The translations under genes and the position numbers were made by a program. Source: Mycolicibacterium wolinskyi (GTDB lineage Bacteria > Actinomycetota > Actinomycetes > Mycobacteriales > Mycobacteriaceae). From it: a DNA stretch of 64,000 nt. The notes beneath the pieces were generated by a model, which was not told the origin of the DNA, ran no database searches, and saw nothing but the letters and a program-made list of their open reading frames with translations. Below, piece by piece: positions 21,923-30,543 of the stretch (position 1 is its first letter; the number at the start of each line of letters is the position of its first letter). Location: positions 62,001-126,000 of the forward strand of contig NZ_LQQA01000013.1 of the NCBI RefSeq assembly GCF_002101965.1, written 5' to 3'.

Positions 21923-22683
21923 CGATTGTTTCCCGTCGCTTCCTGTTGTGCGCGCTTGCGTGCGCGTTCGGCGAGTTCGGCTTCGTCGAGGCGTTTTGCC
22001 TCCGAAAGCGTCGGGGCGCCACCGCCGAGCCGACGCGGAACCCAGTACGCGCCTTCCGGCGCGGGATAGTCGCGCTGCACCTCATCGAGCAGACCCGACA
22101 TCGCGGCGCGCAGCGCTGCGTCGAGTTCGCTTACCGACCCGAGCGGCGGGACAGGCTTGCCCACCGCGACGGTGATCGGGATCTTGCTGCGGCCCAACGA
22201 TTTCGGATGGTCCTTTGTCCAGATGCGCTGTGCGCCCCACACGATCAGCGGAATCATGGGCACACCCGCCTCAAGCGCCATCCGCACGGCGCCGGTCTTG
22301 AATTCCTTGAGCTCGAAGCTGCGGCTGATCGTGGCCTCGGGGTAGACCCCGACCAATTCGCCTGCCTGCAGCGCCTTGACCGCGACCGCATATGCGCCCG
22401 CCCCGGCATTCCGGTCGACCGGGATGGTGCCGGTGTGCTTGATCAGATAGCCGACGATCTTCACCTGCTCCATCTCGGCCTTGATCATGAAGCGCATCCG
22501 CCTGCCGCGTTCGGTCGCGGCGAGCCCGGCCGGCAGGAAGTCGACGTAACTGGTGTGGTTGATCGCGACGACGGCACCGCCCGTCGTCGGCAGATTCTCC
22601 AGTCCGATGAAGGTGATCTGAGATCCGGTCGCGCGGACTCCGAGCCGTGCCGCGATCTCCAAACTTCGGAAAACCGGTTCCAT
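21919..22683 (-). CDS. 1-acyl-sn-glycerol-3-phosphate acyltransferase family protein (PlsC type)
   Basis: 254-aa acyltransferase. The PlsC/LPLAT motif I appears as INHTSYVDF rather than canonical HxxxxD spacing (H-T-S-Y-V-D fits HX4D), and motif III as VGVYPEATISRS. It may transfer acyl groups to lysophospholipid or glycerol phosphate. The ATG at 22683 lies 7 nt after the stop of a close paralogue, indicating tandem duplication. M. tuberculosis has three such genes in a row (Rv3814c-Rv3816c), whereas two are seen here. The C terminus is a charged Glu/Arg/Ala-rich helix. Confidence 0.88.
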   Translation of the reverse strand: MEPVFRSLEIAARLGVRATGSQITFIGLENLPTTGGAVVAINHTSYVDFLPAGLAATERGRRMRFMIKAEMEQVKIVGYLIKHTGTIPVDRNAGAGAYAVAVKALQAGELVGVYPEATISRSFELKEFKTGAVRMALEAGVPMIPLIVWGAQRIWTKDHPKSLGRSKIPITVAVGKPVPPLGSVSELDAALRAAMSGLLDEVQRDYPAPEGAYWVPRRLGGGAPTLSEAKRLDEAELAERARKRAQQEATGNNR

Positions 22684-22690
22684 ACGCGTG

Positions 22691-23482
22691 CTACCCCGGC
22701 GCTCCGCTGGGTTCGGACGGTCCAGCGGGTCCGGCCTCGGCTCTGCGGGCGGCTTTCTCGGCTGCTTCCTCTGCGTCCATCCGGTTGGCTTCGGCCAGCG
22801 ACGGCGCGCCGCCGCCGAGGCGATGCGGCACCCAGAATTCACCTGGCGGATGCGGCCCGTAGGCGTCCTGCACCTGCTCGAGCAGATGCTGCATGCGTGA
22901 GTGCAACAGCGCCGTCAGCTCGGTTGCGGGCAGCGTTGGCTGGATCGGTTCGCCGACCGCCACCGAGATGGGCACCTTGGGCCGGTAGAGGTTCTTCGGA
23001 TGCCCCTTGGTCCAGATGCGCTGCGCGCCCCACACGATGTGCGGAACGATCGGCACACCCGCCGCAATTGCCATGCGGGCCGCGCCGGACTTGAACTCTT
23101 TGATCTCGAAGCTGCGACTGATCGTGGCTTCCGGATACACGCCGACCAGTTCGCCCGCCCTGAGGTAGTCGCAGGCCGCGTCGAACGATGCCGCACCGCT
23201 CGAGCGGTCCACCTCGATGTGGCGCAGGCTGCGCATGATCGGGCCGGTGATCTTGTTGTCGAAGACTTCCTTCTTCGCCATGAAGCGCACCTTGCGGCCG
23301 CGCTTCTGCTTGTACGCGGGCAACCCGGCGAACGTGAAGTCGAAGTAGCTGGTGTGATTGATGGCAACGACCGCGCCACCGGTAACCGGAAGATTTTCGA
23401 CACCGGTCACGGTGAATTTCAGCCCCTGCAACCGCCAGGCCAGCCGGGCGAGCTGGATGACAGTTCCGTATACCGGTTCCAC
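22691..23482 (-). CDS. 1-acyl-sn-glycerol-3-phosphate acyltransferase family protein (PlsC type), paralogue
   Basis: 263-aa paralogue of the downstream gene, similar over its whole length: the same INHTSYFDF (HX4D) motif, VGVYPEATISRS block, IVWGAQRIWTKGHPK segment and a charged C terminus (EEAAEKAARRAEAG). I chose the GTG at 23482, giving VEPVYG, because it aligns with the MEPVFR start of the paralogue; the frame is open further upstream. It is divergent from the phosphotransferase gene with about 100 bp between. Confidence 0.87.
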   Translation of the reverse strand: MEPVYGTVIQLARLAWRLQGLKFTVTGVENLPVTGGAVVAINHTSYFDFTFAGLPAYKQKRGRKVRFMAKKEVFDNKITGPIMRSLRHIEVDRSSGAASFDAACDYLRAGELVGVYPEATISRSFEIKEFKSGAARMAIAAGVPIVPHIVWGAQRIWTKGHPKNLYRPKVPISVAVGEPIQPTLPATELTALLHSRMQHLLEQVQDAYGPHPPGEFWVPHRLGGGAPSLAEANRMDAEEAAEKAARRAEAGPAGPSEPSGAPG

Positions 23483-23583
23483 AGCCGCCAGCGTAATGCC
23501 AGCCGGTCCGCGTGCGTACCCGGTCACCCGCTGCACGGCAAATTCGGTGGACGCCACCGCACCCAGTCGCCACACTGGCGACG

Positions 23584-24312
23584 ATGACCATACCGGTTGG
23601 CGACGTGCCCATCCCGGCCATCGTGCTCGACATTGCCGCGGGACGTGCGACAAAGGCAGTGTGGGACAACGAAGTCGGCGGCCAGACATTCGAGATCGGC
23701 CACGGTGACGCACGCGAGTTCGTCAAGGTCGCTCCGCCGCATCCGTCGGTGGACCTGCATCGCGAAGCGATCAAGCTGCGGTGGGCCCGGCAATATCTCA
23801 CCGTGCCCCCGGTGCTCGACGTCGGCCGGGATGGTGCCACCGAATGGCTGCACACCGCAGGGATCGCCGGCCGCTCGGCGGCCGATCCGTACTGGATCGC
23901 GCGTCCACGGCTCGCGGTCCGAGCCATCGCCACCGGCCTGCGGGCCATGCACGAGCGGGCCCCGGTCGATCGGTGCCCGTTCTCGTGGTCGGTTCCCGAT
24001 CGGCTGGCCAACATCGATGATGCAGCGCGCCGACGGCTGCTCGACGCGCCACCCATCGACCGGCTCGTGGTCTGCCACGGCGATTCATGTGCCCCCAACA
24101 CGCTCCTCGACGACGACGGACGCTGGTGCGGGCACGTCGACCTGGGTGAGCTCGGTGTTGCCGATCGGTGGGCCGACCTCGCGGTCGCCACGCTGTCACT
24201 CGGGTGGAACTACGCGGGCGACTGGGAGGCGGAGTTCTTCGACGCCTACGGCGTCACACCCGATCCGGTGCGCATCGACTACTACCGCAGGCTGTGGAAC
24301 GCCGAAGACTGA
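23584..24312 (+). CDS. APH(3')-like aminoglycoside/small-molecule phosphotransferase
   Basis: 242-aa kinase of the aminoglycoside phosphotransferase family (Rv3817 type). The catalytic Brenner loop is intact: VVCHGDSCAPN (HGDxxxxN) followed by the metal-binding VDLGELGVADRWADLA, very close to the signature of APH(3') kanamycin kinases. The N-lobe has EFVKVAPP, supplying the ATP-binding lysine. The physiological substrate is unknown. The ATG at 23584 is chosen since upstream sequence is the promoter region of the divergent acyltransferase. It is followed 85 bp later by the MBL/Rieske gene. Confidence 0.82.
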   Translation: MTIPVGDVPIPAIVLDIAAGRATKAVWDNEVGGQTFEIGHGDAREFVKVAPPHPSVDLHREAIKLRWARQYLTVPPVLDVGRDGATEWLHTAGIAGRSAADPYWIARPRLAVRAIATGLRAMHERAPVDRCPFSWSVPDRLANIDDAARRRLLDAPPIDRLVVCHGDSCAPNTLLDDDGRWCGHVDLGELGVADRWADLAVATLSLGWNYAGDWEAEFFDAYGVTPDPVRIDYYRRLWNAED

Positions 24313-24397
24313 CGCCCACCGACCTGTCGGACTTCGGCGCGTCGCGCAACTCCAGCTAGGCTGGCCAGGCATCGACGTTTCCAACGAAAGGCTGTTT

Positions 24398-25954
24398 GTG
24401 CAGGTCACCAGTGTCGGACACGCCGGCTTCCTGATCGAGACCAGGGCCGGCAGCATCCTGTGCGACCCCTGGGTCAACCCCGCGTACTTCGCCTCGTGGT
24501 TCCCGTTTCCCGACAACAGCCAACTGGACTGGGACGCGCTGGGTGACGTCGACTATCTCTACGTCTCGCACCTGCACAAGGACCATTACGACCCGGAGAA
24601 CCTGCGCCGCCACGTCAACAAGGACGCCGTCGTGCTGTTGCCGGACTACCCGGTTCCCGACCTGCGACGCGAGCTCGAGAAGCTGGGCTTCTCCAAGTTC
24701 TTCGAGACCACCGATTCGGTCAAGCACCGGGTGAGCGGGCCCAAGGGCGACCTCGACATCATGATCATCGCGCTGCGGGCGCCGGCCGACGGCCCGATCG
24801 GCGACTCCGGGCTCGTGGTCGACGACGGCGAGACCGTGGTGTTCAACATGAACGACGCCCGGCCCGTGGATCTGGACGTGCTGCACACCGACTTCGGCCA
24901 GGTCGACGTTCACATGCTGCAGTACTCGGGTGCGATCTGGTACCCGATGGTCTACGACATGCCCGCACGGGCCAAAGAGGCGTTCGGCACCCAGAAACGC
25001 CAGCGCCAGATGGATCGTTGCCGCCAGTACATCGCCCAGGTCGGCGCGACGTGGGTGGTGCCGTCGGCGGGCCCGCCGTGCTTCCTGGACCCCGCGTTGC
25101 GCGATCTCAACGACGACCACGGCGATCCGGCCAACATCTTCCCGGACCAGATGGTGTTCCTCGATCAGCTGCGCACGCACGGCCACGACGGCGGCCTATT
25201 GATGATCCCCGGCAGCACGGCCGATTTCACCGGTTCGCAGCTGAACTCGCTGACGCATCCGGTCGAGGATCCGGAGTCGATCTTCACGACGGGTAAGGCC
25301 GCTTACATCGAGGAGTACGCGCAGCGGATGGCGCCGGTGCTGGCCGCCGAGAAGGCGAGCTGGGCGCCGTCGGCCGGGGAGCCGCTGCTGGAGCCGCTGC
25401 GCGCGATGTTCGAGCCGATCATGAGCCAGACCGACCAGATCTGCGACGGCATCGGCTATCCGGTCGAGCTGCGCCTGGCCGGGCGCGACCACAACGAGAC
25501 CGTGGTGCTGGACTTCCCGAAACGGGTTGTGCGCGAACCCATCCCGGACGAGAAGTTCCGCTACGGCTTCGAGATCGCGCCTGAGCTCGTGCGGACCGTG
25601 CTGCGCGACAACGAACCCGACTGGGTCAACACGATCTTCCTGTCGACGCGGTTCAAGGCGTGGCGCGTCGGCGGCTACAACGAGTACCTGTACACCTTCT
25701 TCAAATGCCTGACCGACGAGCGCATCGCCTACGCCGACGGCTGGTTCGCCGAGGCGCACGACGATTCCGCGTCGATCACGTTGGACGGCTGGGAGATTCA
25801 GCGTCGCTGCCCGCACTTGAAGGCCGACCTGTCGAAGTTCGGCGTGGTGGAGGGCAAGACCCTCACCTGCAATCTGCACGGGTGGCAGTGGAATTTGGAG
25901 AACGGGCGGTGCCTGACCACCAAGGGCCACGAGCTGAGGTCGACCAAGTTGTGA
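24398..25954 (+). CDS. MBL-fold/Rieske [2Fe-2S] fusion protein (Rv3818 type)
   Basis: 518-aa two-domain protein. The N-terminal half is a metallo-beta-lactamase-fold domain with SHLHKDHYD (H58, H60, D62, H63 as the HxHxDH metal site). The C-terminal end carries a Rieske centre C471-P-H473 and C491-N-L-H494. This combination resembles the CMP-N-acetylneuraminate hydroxylase family, but with the Rieske domain at the C terminus. Such proteins act as monooxygenases or electron-transfer enzymes; the substrate here is unknown. GTG start at 24398, preceded by AAAGG at 6 nt. The stop overlaps the next start as GTGA. Confidence 0.88.
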   Translation: MQVTSVGHAGFLIETRAGSILCDPWVNPAYFASWFPFPDNSQLDWDALGDVDYLYVSHLHKDHYDPENLRRHVNKDAVVLLPDYPVPDLRRELEKLGFSKFFETTDSVKHRVSGPKGDLDIMIIALRAPADGPIGDSGLVVDDGETVVFNMNDARPVDLDVLHTDFGQVDVHMLQYSGAIWYPMVYDMPARAKEAFGTQKRQRQMDRCRQYIAQVGATWVVPSAGPPCFLDPALRDLNDDHGDPANIFPDQMVFLDQLRTHGHDGGLLMIPGSTADFTGSQLNSLTHPVEDPESIFTTGKAAYIEEYAQRMAPVLAAEKASWAPSAGEPLLEPLRAMFEPIMSQTDQICDGIGYPVELRLAGRDHNETVVLDFPKRVVREPIPDEKFRYGFEIAPELVRTVLRDNEPDWVNTIFLSTRFKAWRVGGYNEYLYTFFKCLTDERIAYADGWFAEAHDDSASITLDGWEIQRRCPHLKADLSKFGVVEGKTLTCNLHGWQWNLENGRCLTTKGHELRSTKL

Positions 25955-26283
25955 GCGCGCCGCGGCAGTACTACGACGACGGCCTCGTCCAGCTCGACCG
26001 CGAGGCCATCACGTTGCGCCGCTACCACTTTCCGTCCGGCACGTCCAAGGTGATCCCGCTGCGGGATGTCCGGAGCTACACCGTGACGTCGCTGAACCTG
26101 CTGCACCGGTTCCGGCTCTGGGGCAGCTCGGATCTGCGCCGGTGGCTGCCGCTGGACGTCGGGCGGCCGATGCGCTCGACGCTGGTGACCCTCGATGTCG
26201 CCGGGACCCGCTGGCGGCCGGCGTTCACGCCGGCCGACCCGCACACCTTCACCGAGATGCTCGACGAGCTCCTCGACAGCTAG
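25951..26283 (+). CDS. Conserved hypothetical protein (Rv3819 type)
   Basis: 110-aa basic protein, no signal peptide or TM segment. It has PH-like beta-strand spacing (LDREAITLRRYHFP, SKVIPLRDVRSYTV), which suggests a small beta-sandwich; that is a visual impression only. It starts at a GTG overlapping the Rieske gene stop, so the two are almost certainly made together and may interact. Its TAG overlaps the stop of the convergent DUF5718 gene (CTAG, 26280-26283). Confidence 0.8.
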   Translation: MSAPRQYYDDGLVQLDREAITLRRYHFPSGTSKVIPLRDVRSYTVTSLNLLHRFRLWGSSDLRRWLPLDVGRPMRSTLVTLDVAGTRWRPAFTPADPHTFTEMLDELLDS

Positions 26284-27095
26284 CCCGTCGAAACCACCTG
26301 GCGCAGTTCGGAAGCCGCGCTGGAGGCGCTGTCGTAGACCCGCACGATGGCCTCGTCGCCCGGCTTGAGATACGTCGACTCCCCCAACGGCGTATAGCGG
26401 GTCGCGCCGATGCCGATCAGCACGTTCTCCGGGTGCCCGCTGGCGACCATGAGCGCACCGACATCCTCCAGCGGCGTGTCCGCCGAGCCCTTCTGGTTGG
26501 CCAGCCGCTCGACGATCCAATCCAGCAGAACCTCGCCGTAGTACGAGTAGCCGACGAGCGGGGAGTCGACGCCGTAGGCGTGCTGCTGGCCGCCGTCCTC
26601 GCGCAGGTAGCAGACCAGCCGCATGTCGGCGGTCGGGCCGTCCGGGGTCAGATCGCTGATCTCGAAGAACTGCGAGGCAACGCCTTTCGACGCCGGGCCC
26701 CAGTTCTTCTTGTAGCTGATCTTGGGGGCGTTGGGCCTGCGGATCGAGCAGTCGTTGAACGCACCGAGCGCGAACGGTTCCAGCCGCACGACGGTGTCGC
26801 CGTTCCACACCACGTGGCAGGCCACCCCCACCTCGGGTTCGATCTGCAGATTGAGCGGGCCGTCACCCTCCGCCGTCGCGGGCAGCAGGATGGTGTCGCT
26901 CGACAACGGGAACTCGCCGAGGAAGTCGTCGCGGCCGGGTGCGTACCACGGGAAGATCCCTTTGGGCGCATAGCCTTCCGTCACGACCTTGACGAAATCG
27001 CCTGCCTCTCCCGCCTGCTCGAGATGGCCGGCGAAGTTCCCGGCAACCCCGAACCCGAACCAGTTACGCACTTCAGCGAGGTCGATATCGATCAT
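26280..27095 (-). CDS. DUF5718 family protein
   Basis: 271-aa cytosolic protein with the family-like N terminus [16 protein letters not shown], a central block containing [14 protein letters not shown], and a C terminus with GIGATRY. The overall layout resembles fumarylacetoacetate-hydrolase-like folds, but I cannot confirm that and assign no reaction. The ATG overlaps the serS stop as ATGA, so it is the second gene of a serS operon. In M. tuberculosis the corresponding interval (Rv3819 to Rv3834c) holds the sulfolipid locus, which is absent here. Confidence 0.75.
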   Translation of the reverse strand: MIDIDLAEVRNWFGFGVAGNFAGHLEQAGEAGDFVKVVTEGYAPKGIFPWYAPGRDDFLGEFPLSSDTILLPATAEGDGPLNLQIEPEVGVACHVVWNGDTVVRLEPFALGAFNDCSIRRPNAPKISYKKNWGPASKGVASQFFEISDLTPDGPTADMRLVCYLREDGGQQHAYGVDSPLVGYSYYGEVLLDWIVERLANQKGSADTPLEDVGALMVASGHPENVLIGIGATRYTPLGESTYLKPGDEAIVRVYDSASSAASELRQVVSTG

Positions 27096-28345
27096 GGCTC
27101 AAGCACTTCCGTTCTGACGAAGGGAACCAGCGCGGCGGGGATGCGCACGCTGCCATCAGGTTGCTGGTGATTCTCCAGGATCGCCACCAGCCACCGTGTC
27201 GTGGCCAGGGTGCCGTTCAGGGTCGCCGCGATCTGCGGCTTACCGTTCTCGTCGCGGTAGCGCGTGGCCAGCCGGCGCGCCTGGAACGTCGTGCAATTCG
27301 ACGTCGAGGTCAGCTCGCGGTAGGTCTGCTGCGTCGGCACCCACGCCTCGCAGTCGTACTTGCGCGCGGCCGAGGAGCCCAGATCGCCTGCGGCGACGTC
27401 GATCACGCGGTACGGCACCTCGATGGCGGCGAGCATCTCGCGCTGCCAGCCCAGCAGCCGCTGATGTTCGGCCTCGGCGTCTTCTGGCTTGCAGTAGACG
27501 AACCCTTCCACCTTGTCGAACTGGTGCACCCGAATGATGCCGCGGGTGTCCTTGCCGTAGCTGCCCGCCTCCCGGCGGAAGCACGACGACCAGCCCGCGT
27601 AGCGGCGCGGACCGGTGGAGAGGTCGATGATCTCGTCGGCGTGATAGCCCGCGAGCGGCACTTCCGACGTGCCGACCAGGTACAGGTCGTCGGCCTCGAG
27701 CCGGTACACCTCATCGGCGTGTGCGCCGAGGAATCCGGTGCCCGCCATCACTTCCGGGCGCACCAGAACGGGCGGGATCACCAGGGTGAAGCCGTTGGAC
27801 ACCGCAAGCTGCGTGGCCAGTTGCAGCAGACCCAGTTGCAGCAGCGCACCGGCGCCGGTGAGGAAGTAGAACCGCGAGCCGGAGACCTTGGCACCGCGTT
27901 CCATGTCGATGAGCCCGAGCGCTTCACCGAGCTCGAGGTGGTCCTTCGGGTTCTCAATGGCCCGCGGCTCGCCCACGGTGTCGAGCAGGGCGAAGTCGTC
28001 CTCGCCGCCCGCGGGCACGCCGTCGATGATCACATTGGCGATCGCCATGTGCGCCGCGGTGAACGCCTTGTCGGCCTCGACCTGAGCGGCTTCGGCGGCC
28101 TTGACCCGTTCGGCCAGATCCTTGGCCTGCTGCAGCAGTGCGGGCCGCTCGTCGGGCGAGGCCTTGCCCACGAGCTTGCTCGCGGACTTCTGTTCGGCGC
28201 GCAGGTTGTCGGCGGCCGAAACCGCCGCCCGGCGCGCGGTGTCAGCCTCCAACAGCGCGTCGACGAGCGCCGGGTCCTCACCACGGGCCCGCTGTGACGC
28301 GCGGACGATATCGGGATTCTCGCGCAGCAACCTGAGGTCGATCAC
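27092..28345 (-). CDS. serS: Seryl-tRNA synthetase
   Basis: 417-aa class II synthetase charging tRNA-Ser (and tRNA-Sec where present). The N-terminal long coiled coil (about 30-105) binds the tRNA variable arm. Class II motif 2 is seen as [21 protein letters not shown] and motif 3 near the C terminus as [18 protein letters not shown]. The GTG at 28345 gives the standard start I-D-L-R-L-L; the longer open frame upstream is non-coding. It is divergent from the septum-formation-family gene across about 145 bp. Confidence 0.97.
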   Translation of the reverse strand: MIDLRLLRENPDIVRASQRARGEDPALVDALLEADTARRAAVSAADNLRAEQKSASKLVGKASPDERPALLQQAKDLAERVKAAEAAQVEADKAFTAAHMAIANVIIDGVPAGGEDDFALLDTVGEPRAIENPKDHLELGEALGLIDMERGAKVSGSRFYFLTGAGALLQLGLLQLATQLAVSNGFTLVIPPVLVRPEVMAGTGFLGAHADEVYRLEADDLYLVGTSEVPLAGYHADEIIDLSTGPRRYAGWSSCFRREAGSYGKDTRGIIRVHQFDKVEGFVYCKPEDAEAEHQRLLGWQREMLAAIEVPYRVIDVAAGDLGSSAARKYDCEAWVPTQQTYRELTSTSNCTTFQARRLATRYRDENGKPQIAATLNGTLATTRWLVAILENHQQPDGSVRIPAALVPFVRTEVLEP

Positions 28346-28490
28346 GGCCGCAACCCTACTTTTGGGCGCGCCGCCTCGTACATCCGAGGTGTCGAAAGCC
28401 ATGGCCGCCAACCGCCCGCAAGCACAACCTCGTAACGTTACAACCGCCTCACTTGTCACAGCACCTGACACGCCTGTCACAATGGAGCGG

Positions 28491-29930
28491 ATGTTGGAGG
28501 CACCCGAGCACCCCGACCGACTCCCCGACCGGACCGACGGCGATCCGCACGAGGGACGTTGGTGGCAGAGCCTGCAGGCCGCGTCGACCCGGCGTGCGCT
28601 GCTGCTGACCGCACTCGGCGGTCTGCTGATCGCGGGTCTGATCACCGCGCTGCCGCGCAGCGAAGGCGCCCAGACGGCACTCAACGCCGGCGCGATCTCG
28701 CTGGGCCCGCGGGGCAACGACACCTTCGACCACGTCAAGAGCGGTGACTGCCTGAACTGGCCGGGGCGCAACCCCGACGCCGCCCACATCGTCGACTGCA
28801 AGGACCCGCACCGCTTCGAGGTCGCCGAGTCGATCGACATGCGCACGTTCCCCGGCAGCGAGTACGGGCCGGGCGCCGCGCCGCCGTCGGTGGACCGCAT
28901 CAAACAGATCAGCCAGGAACAGTGCTCCCCGGCGCTGAAGTCCTATCTGGGCCCGAAATTCGATCCGAACGGGAAGTTCACCATCGGCCTGCTGTGGTCG
29001 GGTGAGAAGGCCTGGAAGCAGTCCGGTGAGCGCCGGATGTTGTGCGGTCTGCAGCTGCTCGGGCCCGGCGACAGCCAGTTGGAGTTCCAGGGCAAGGTCG
29101 CCGACATCGACCAGTCCAAGGTCTGGCCCGCGGGCACGTGCCTCGGCATCGACCCGGCCACCAATCAGCCGACCGATGTTCCGGTCGACTGCGCCGCCCC
29201 GCACGCCATGGAGGTCACGGGCGCGGTCAACCTGGCCGAGAAGTTCCCCGGCGGCCTGCCCGCCGAGGCCGATCAGGACGAGTTCATCAAAGACACCTGC
29301 ACCAAGCTGACCGATGCCTACCTGTCTCCGGTGCAGCTGCGCGCGACCACGCTGGCGCTGAGCTACAGCACGATCTCGCTGCCGAGCTGGTCGGCAGGCA
29401 GCCACCAGGTGTCGTGCAGTATCGGCGCCACCCTCGGCAACGGCGGTTGGTCCACGCTCGTCAACAGCGCCAAAGGTCCACTCATGATCAACGGGCAGCC
29501 GCCGGTCGCGCCACCGGACATCCCGGAGGAGCGCCTGAACCTGCCGCCGATCCCGATGCCCGAGTCGGACAGCTCGTCGTCGTCGGATTCATCGGACTCG
29601 TCGTACGGTTCGTCCTCGTCGTCGGGCTCGTCATCGTCGGGCTCGTCCTCGGACTCGTCGTCGGATTCGTCCGGTTCATCGTCGAGCAGCCAGTCCGAGC
29701 ACATGCCGCAGCAGTCGGCCCCGAGCACCGCGGCCGAGCCGGCGCCGCCCGCGCAGTCCAACACCTTCAATCCGCCGCCGCCCGGCGCACCGCCTGCGCC
29801 TGCTCCACCACCGGCACCCGAACAGGCCCCGCCGCCGCCGGCCCCCGCGCCTGCACCGGCGCCAGCACCGCCGGCCGGCCCGCCGCCCGGTGAGCCCGTG
29901 TTGCCACCGCCTCCGCCGCCGGGGCCGTAA
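28491..29930 (+). CDS. Membrane protein with septum-formation-type domains and Ser/Pro-rich C-terminal tail
   Basis: 479-aa protein of the Rv3835 type. A cytoplasmic N terminus and one TM helix (about 38-57) precede two related extracytoplasmic Cys-containing modules (SGDCLNWP... and AGTCLGIDP..., each with a paired DCxxPHxxEV block). These match the 'septum formation' domain family. The C terminus is low complexity: a Ser/Asp-rich stretch (about 358-405) then a Pro/Ala tail. The ATG at 28491 is preceded by GGAG; a closer upstream ATG at 28482 has no ribosome binding site. It probably forms an operon with the metallopeptidase gene 4 bp downstream. Function unknown. Confidence 0.85.
   Translation: MLEAPEHPDRLPDRTDGDPHEGRWWQSLQAASTRRALLLTALGGLLIAGLITALPRSEGAQTALNAGAISLGPRGNDTFDHVKSGDCLNWPGRNPDAAHIVDCKDPHRFEVAESIDMRTFPGSEYGPGAAPPSVDRIKQISQEQCSPALKSYLGPKFDPNGKFTIGLLWSGEKAWKQSGERRMLCGLQLLGPGDSQLEFQGKVADIDQSKVWPAGTCLGIDPATNQPTDVPVDCAAPHAMEVTGAVNLAEKFPGGLPAEADQDEFIKDTCTKLTDAYLSPVQLRATTLALSYSTISLPSWSAGSHQVSCSIGATLGNGGWSTLVNSAKGPLMINGQPPVAPPDIPEERLNLPPIPMPESDSSSSSDSSDSSYGSSSSSGSSSSGSSSDSSSDSSGSSSSSQSEHMPQQSAPSTAAEPAPPAQSNTFNPPPPGAPPAPAPPPAPEQAPPPPAPAPAPAPAPPAGPPPGEPVLPPPPPPGP
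29562..29699 (+). repeat. TCG/TCC serine-codon repeat
   Basis: Imperfect trinucleotide-type repeat (tcg, tcc, tca, gac) encoding a serine-rich segment with scattered Asp, Gly and Tyr. It is prone to in-frame length change. Homologous tails in other mycobacteria are Pro-rich rather than Ser-rich, so this may be a lineage-specific expansion (inference). Confidence 0.75.
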
Positions 29931-29934
29931 CCCC

Positions 29935-30285
29935 GTGGCCGTGCGGATGAGTTCGCAACGGTTCGAGGAATTGGTCTCCGACGCACTGGATCTGGTGCCG
30001 CCCGAGCTGGCCGCGGCGATCGACAACGTCGTCGTCCTCGTCGAGGACCGCAATCCCGACGAACCGGAGATCCTCGGCCTGTACCAGGGCGTCGCGCTCA
30101 CCGAGCGGGATTCGTGGTACGCGGGCTCGCTGCCGGACACGATCACGATCTACCGCGACGCACTGCTCGACATCTGCGATGACGAGGAGCAGGTCGTCGA
30201 CGAGGTGGCGATCACGGTGATCCATGAGATCGCCCACCATTTCGGCATCGACGACGAGCGTCTCCACGAACTCGGTTGGGGCTAG
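29935..30285 (+). CDS. Metallopeptidase family protein (zincin-like, HExxH)
   Basis: 116-aa small protein (Rv3836 type) with a clear zincin motif HEIAHHFG followed by DDERLHELGW, the pattern of the minimal 'metallopeptidase family' proteins common in actinobacteria. No signal peptide is visible. Starts possible: GTG 29935, GTG 29941, ATG 29947; the first is 4 bp after the upstream stop. Substrate and even proteolytic activity are unknown; the partner gene upstream is a membrane protein with septum-type domains. Confidence 0.85.
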   Translation: MAVRMSSQRFEELVSDALDLVPPELAAAIDNVVVLVEDRNPDEPEILGLYQGVALTERDSWYAGSLPDTITIYRDALLDICDDEEQVVDEVAITVIHEIAHHFGIDDERLHELGWG

Positions 30286-30345
30286 GTACTTCATCGGCCC
30301 GCGCGGCAACCGCGCGATGTCGGCGCACAGTGCTATGAACAGGCC

Positions 30346-30543
30346 ATGACCTTCCAGTGCCCGGAGTGTGTGGCCGGACTGGAGCACTGCCACGGCACCG
30401 TCATCCATCACGTCCGGTTCCGGGTCGAGTGCACTGACGACGGCTGCACCACTCCAGAAGCAGCGCATGCCTTCAGCGTCGACTGCGAGGCGGTCGGCTG
30501 CCCCTGCGGGCGCGACCAAGCGTTGCGCGCGTCGGCGATCTAG
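30346..30543 (+). CDS. Small Cys/His-rich protein, putative metal-binding
   Basis: 65 aa with eight cysteines (5, 8, 15, 29, 34, 47, 52, 54) and five histidines, including CPEC at 5-8 and CPC at 52-54. The arrangement suggests a small zinc-binding or treble-clef-like fold. The ATG at 30346 has AGG just upstream. The stop overlaps that of the convergent phosphoglycerate-mutase-like gene (CTAG 30540-30543), and GC-rich codon use matches neighbours, both supporting a real gene. I do not recognise a named family. Confidence 0.7.
   Translation: MTFQCPECVAGLEHCHGTVIHHVRFRVECTDDGCTTPEAAHAFSVDCEAVGCPCGRDQALRASAI

Noticed and set aside
23597..24397. In-frame upstream extension of the Rieske gene to 785 codons
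   Set aside because: The extension overlaps the phosphotransferase gene in another frame; the GTG at 24398 has a good ribosome site and begins the MBL domain.
28346..28903. In-frame upstream extension of serS to 603 codons
   Set aside because: Runs through the divergent promoter and the next gene; the SerRS family begins at the GTG 28345.
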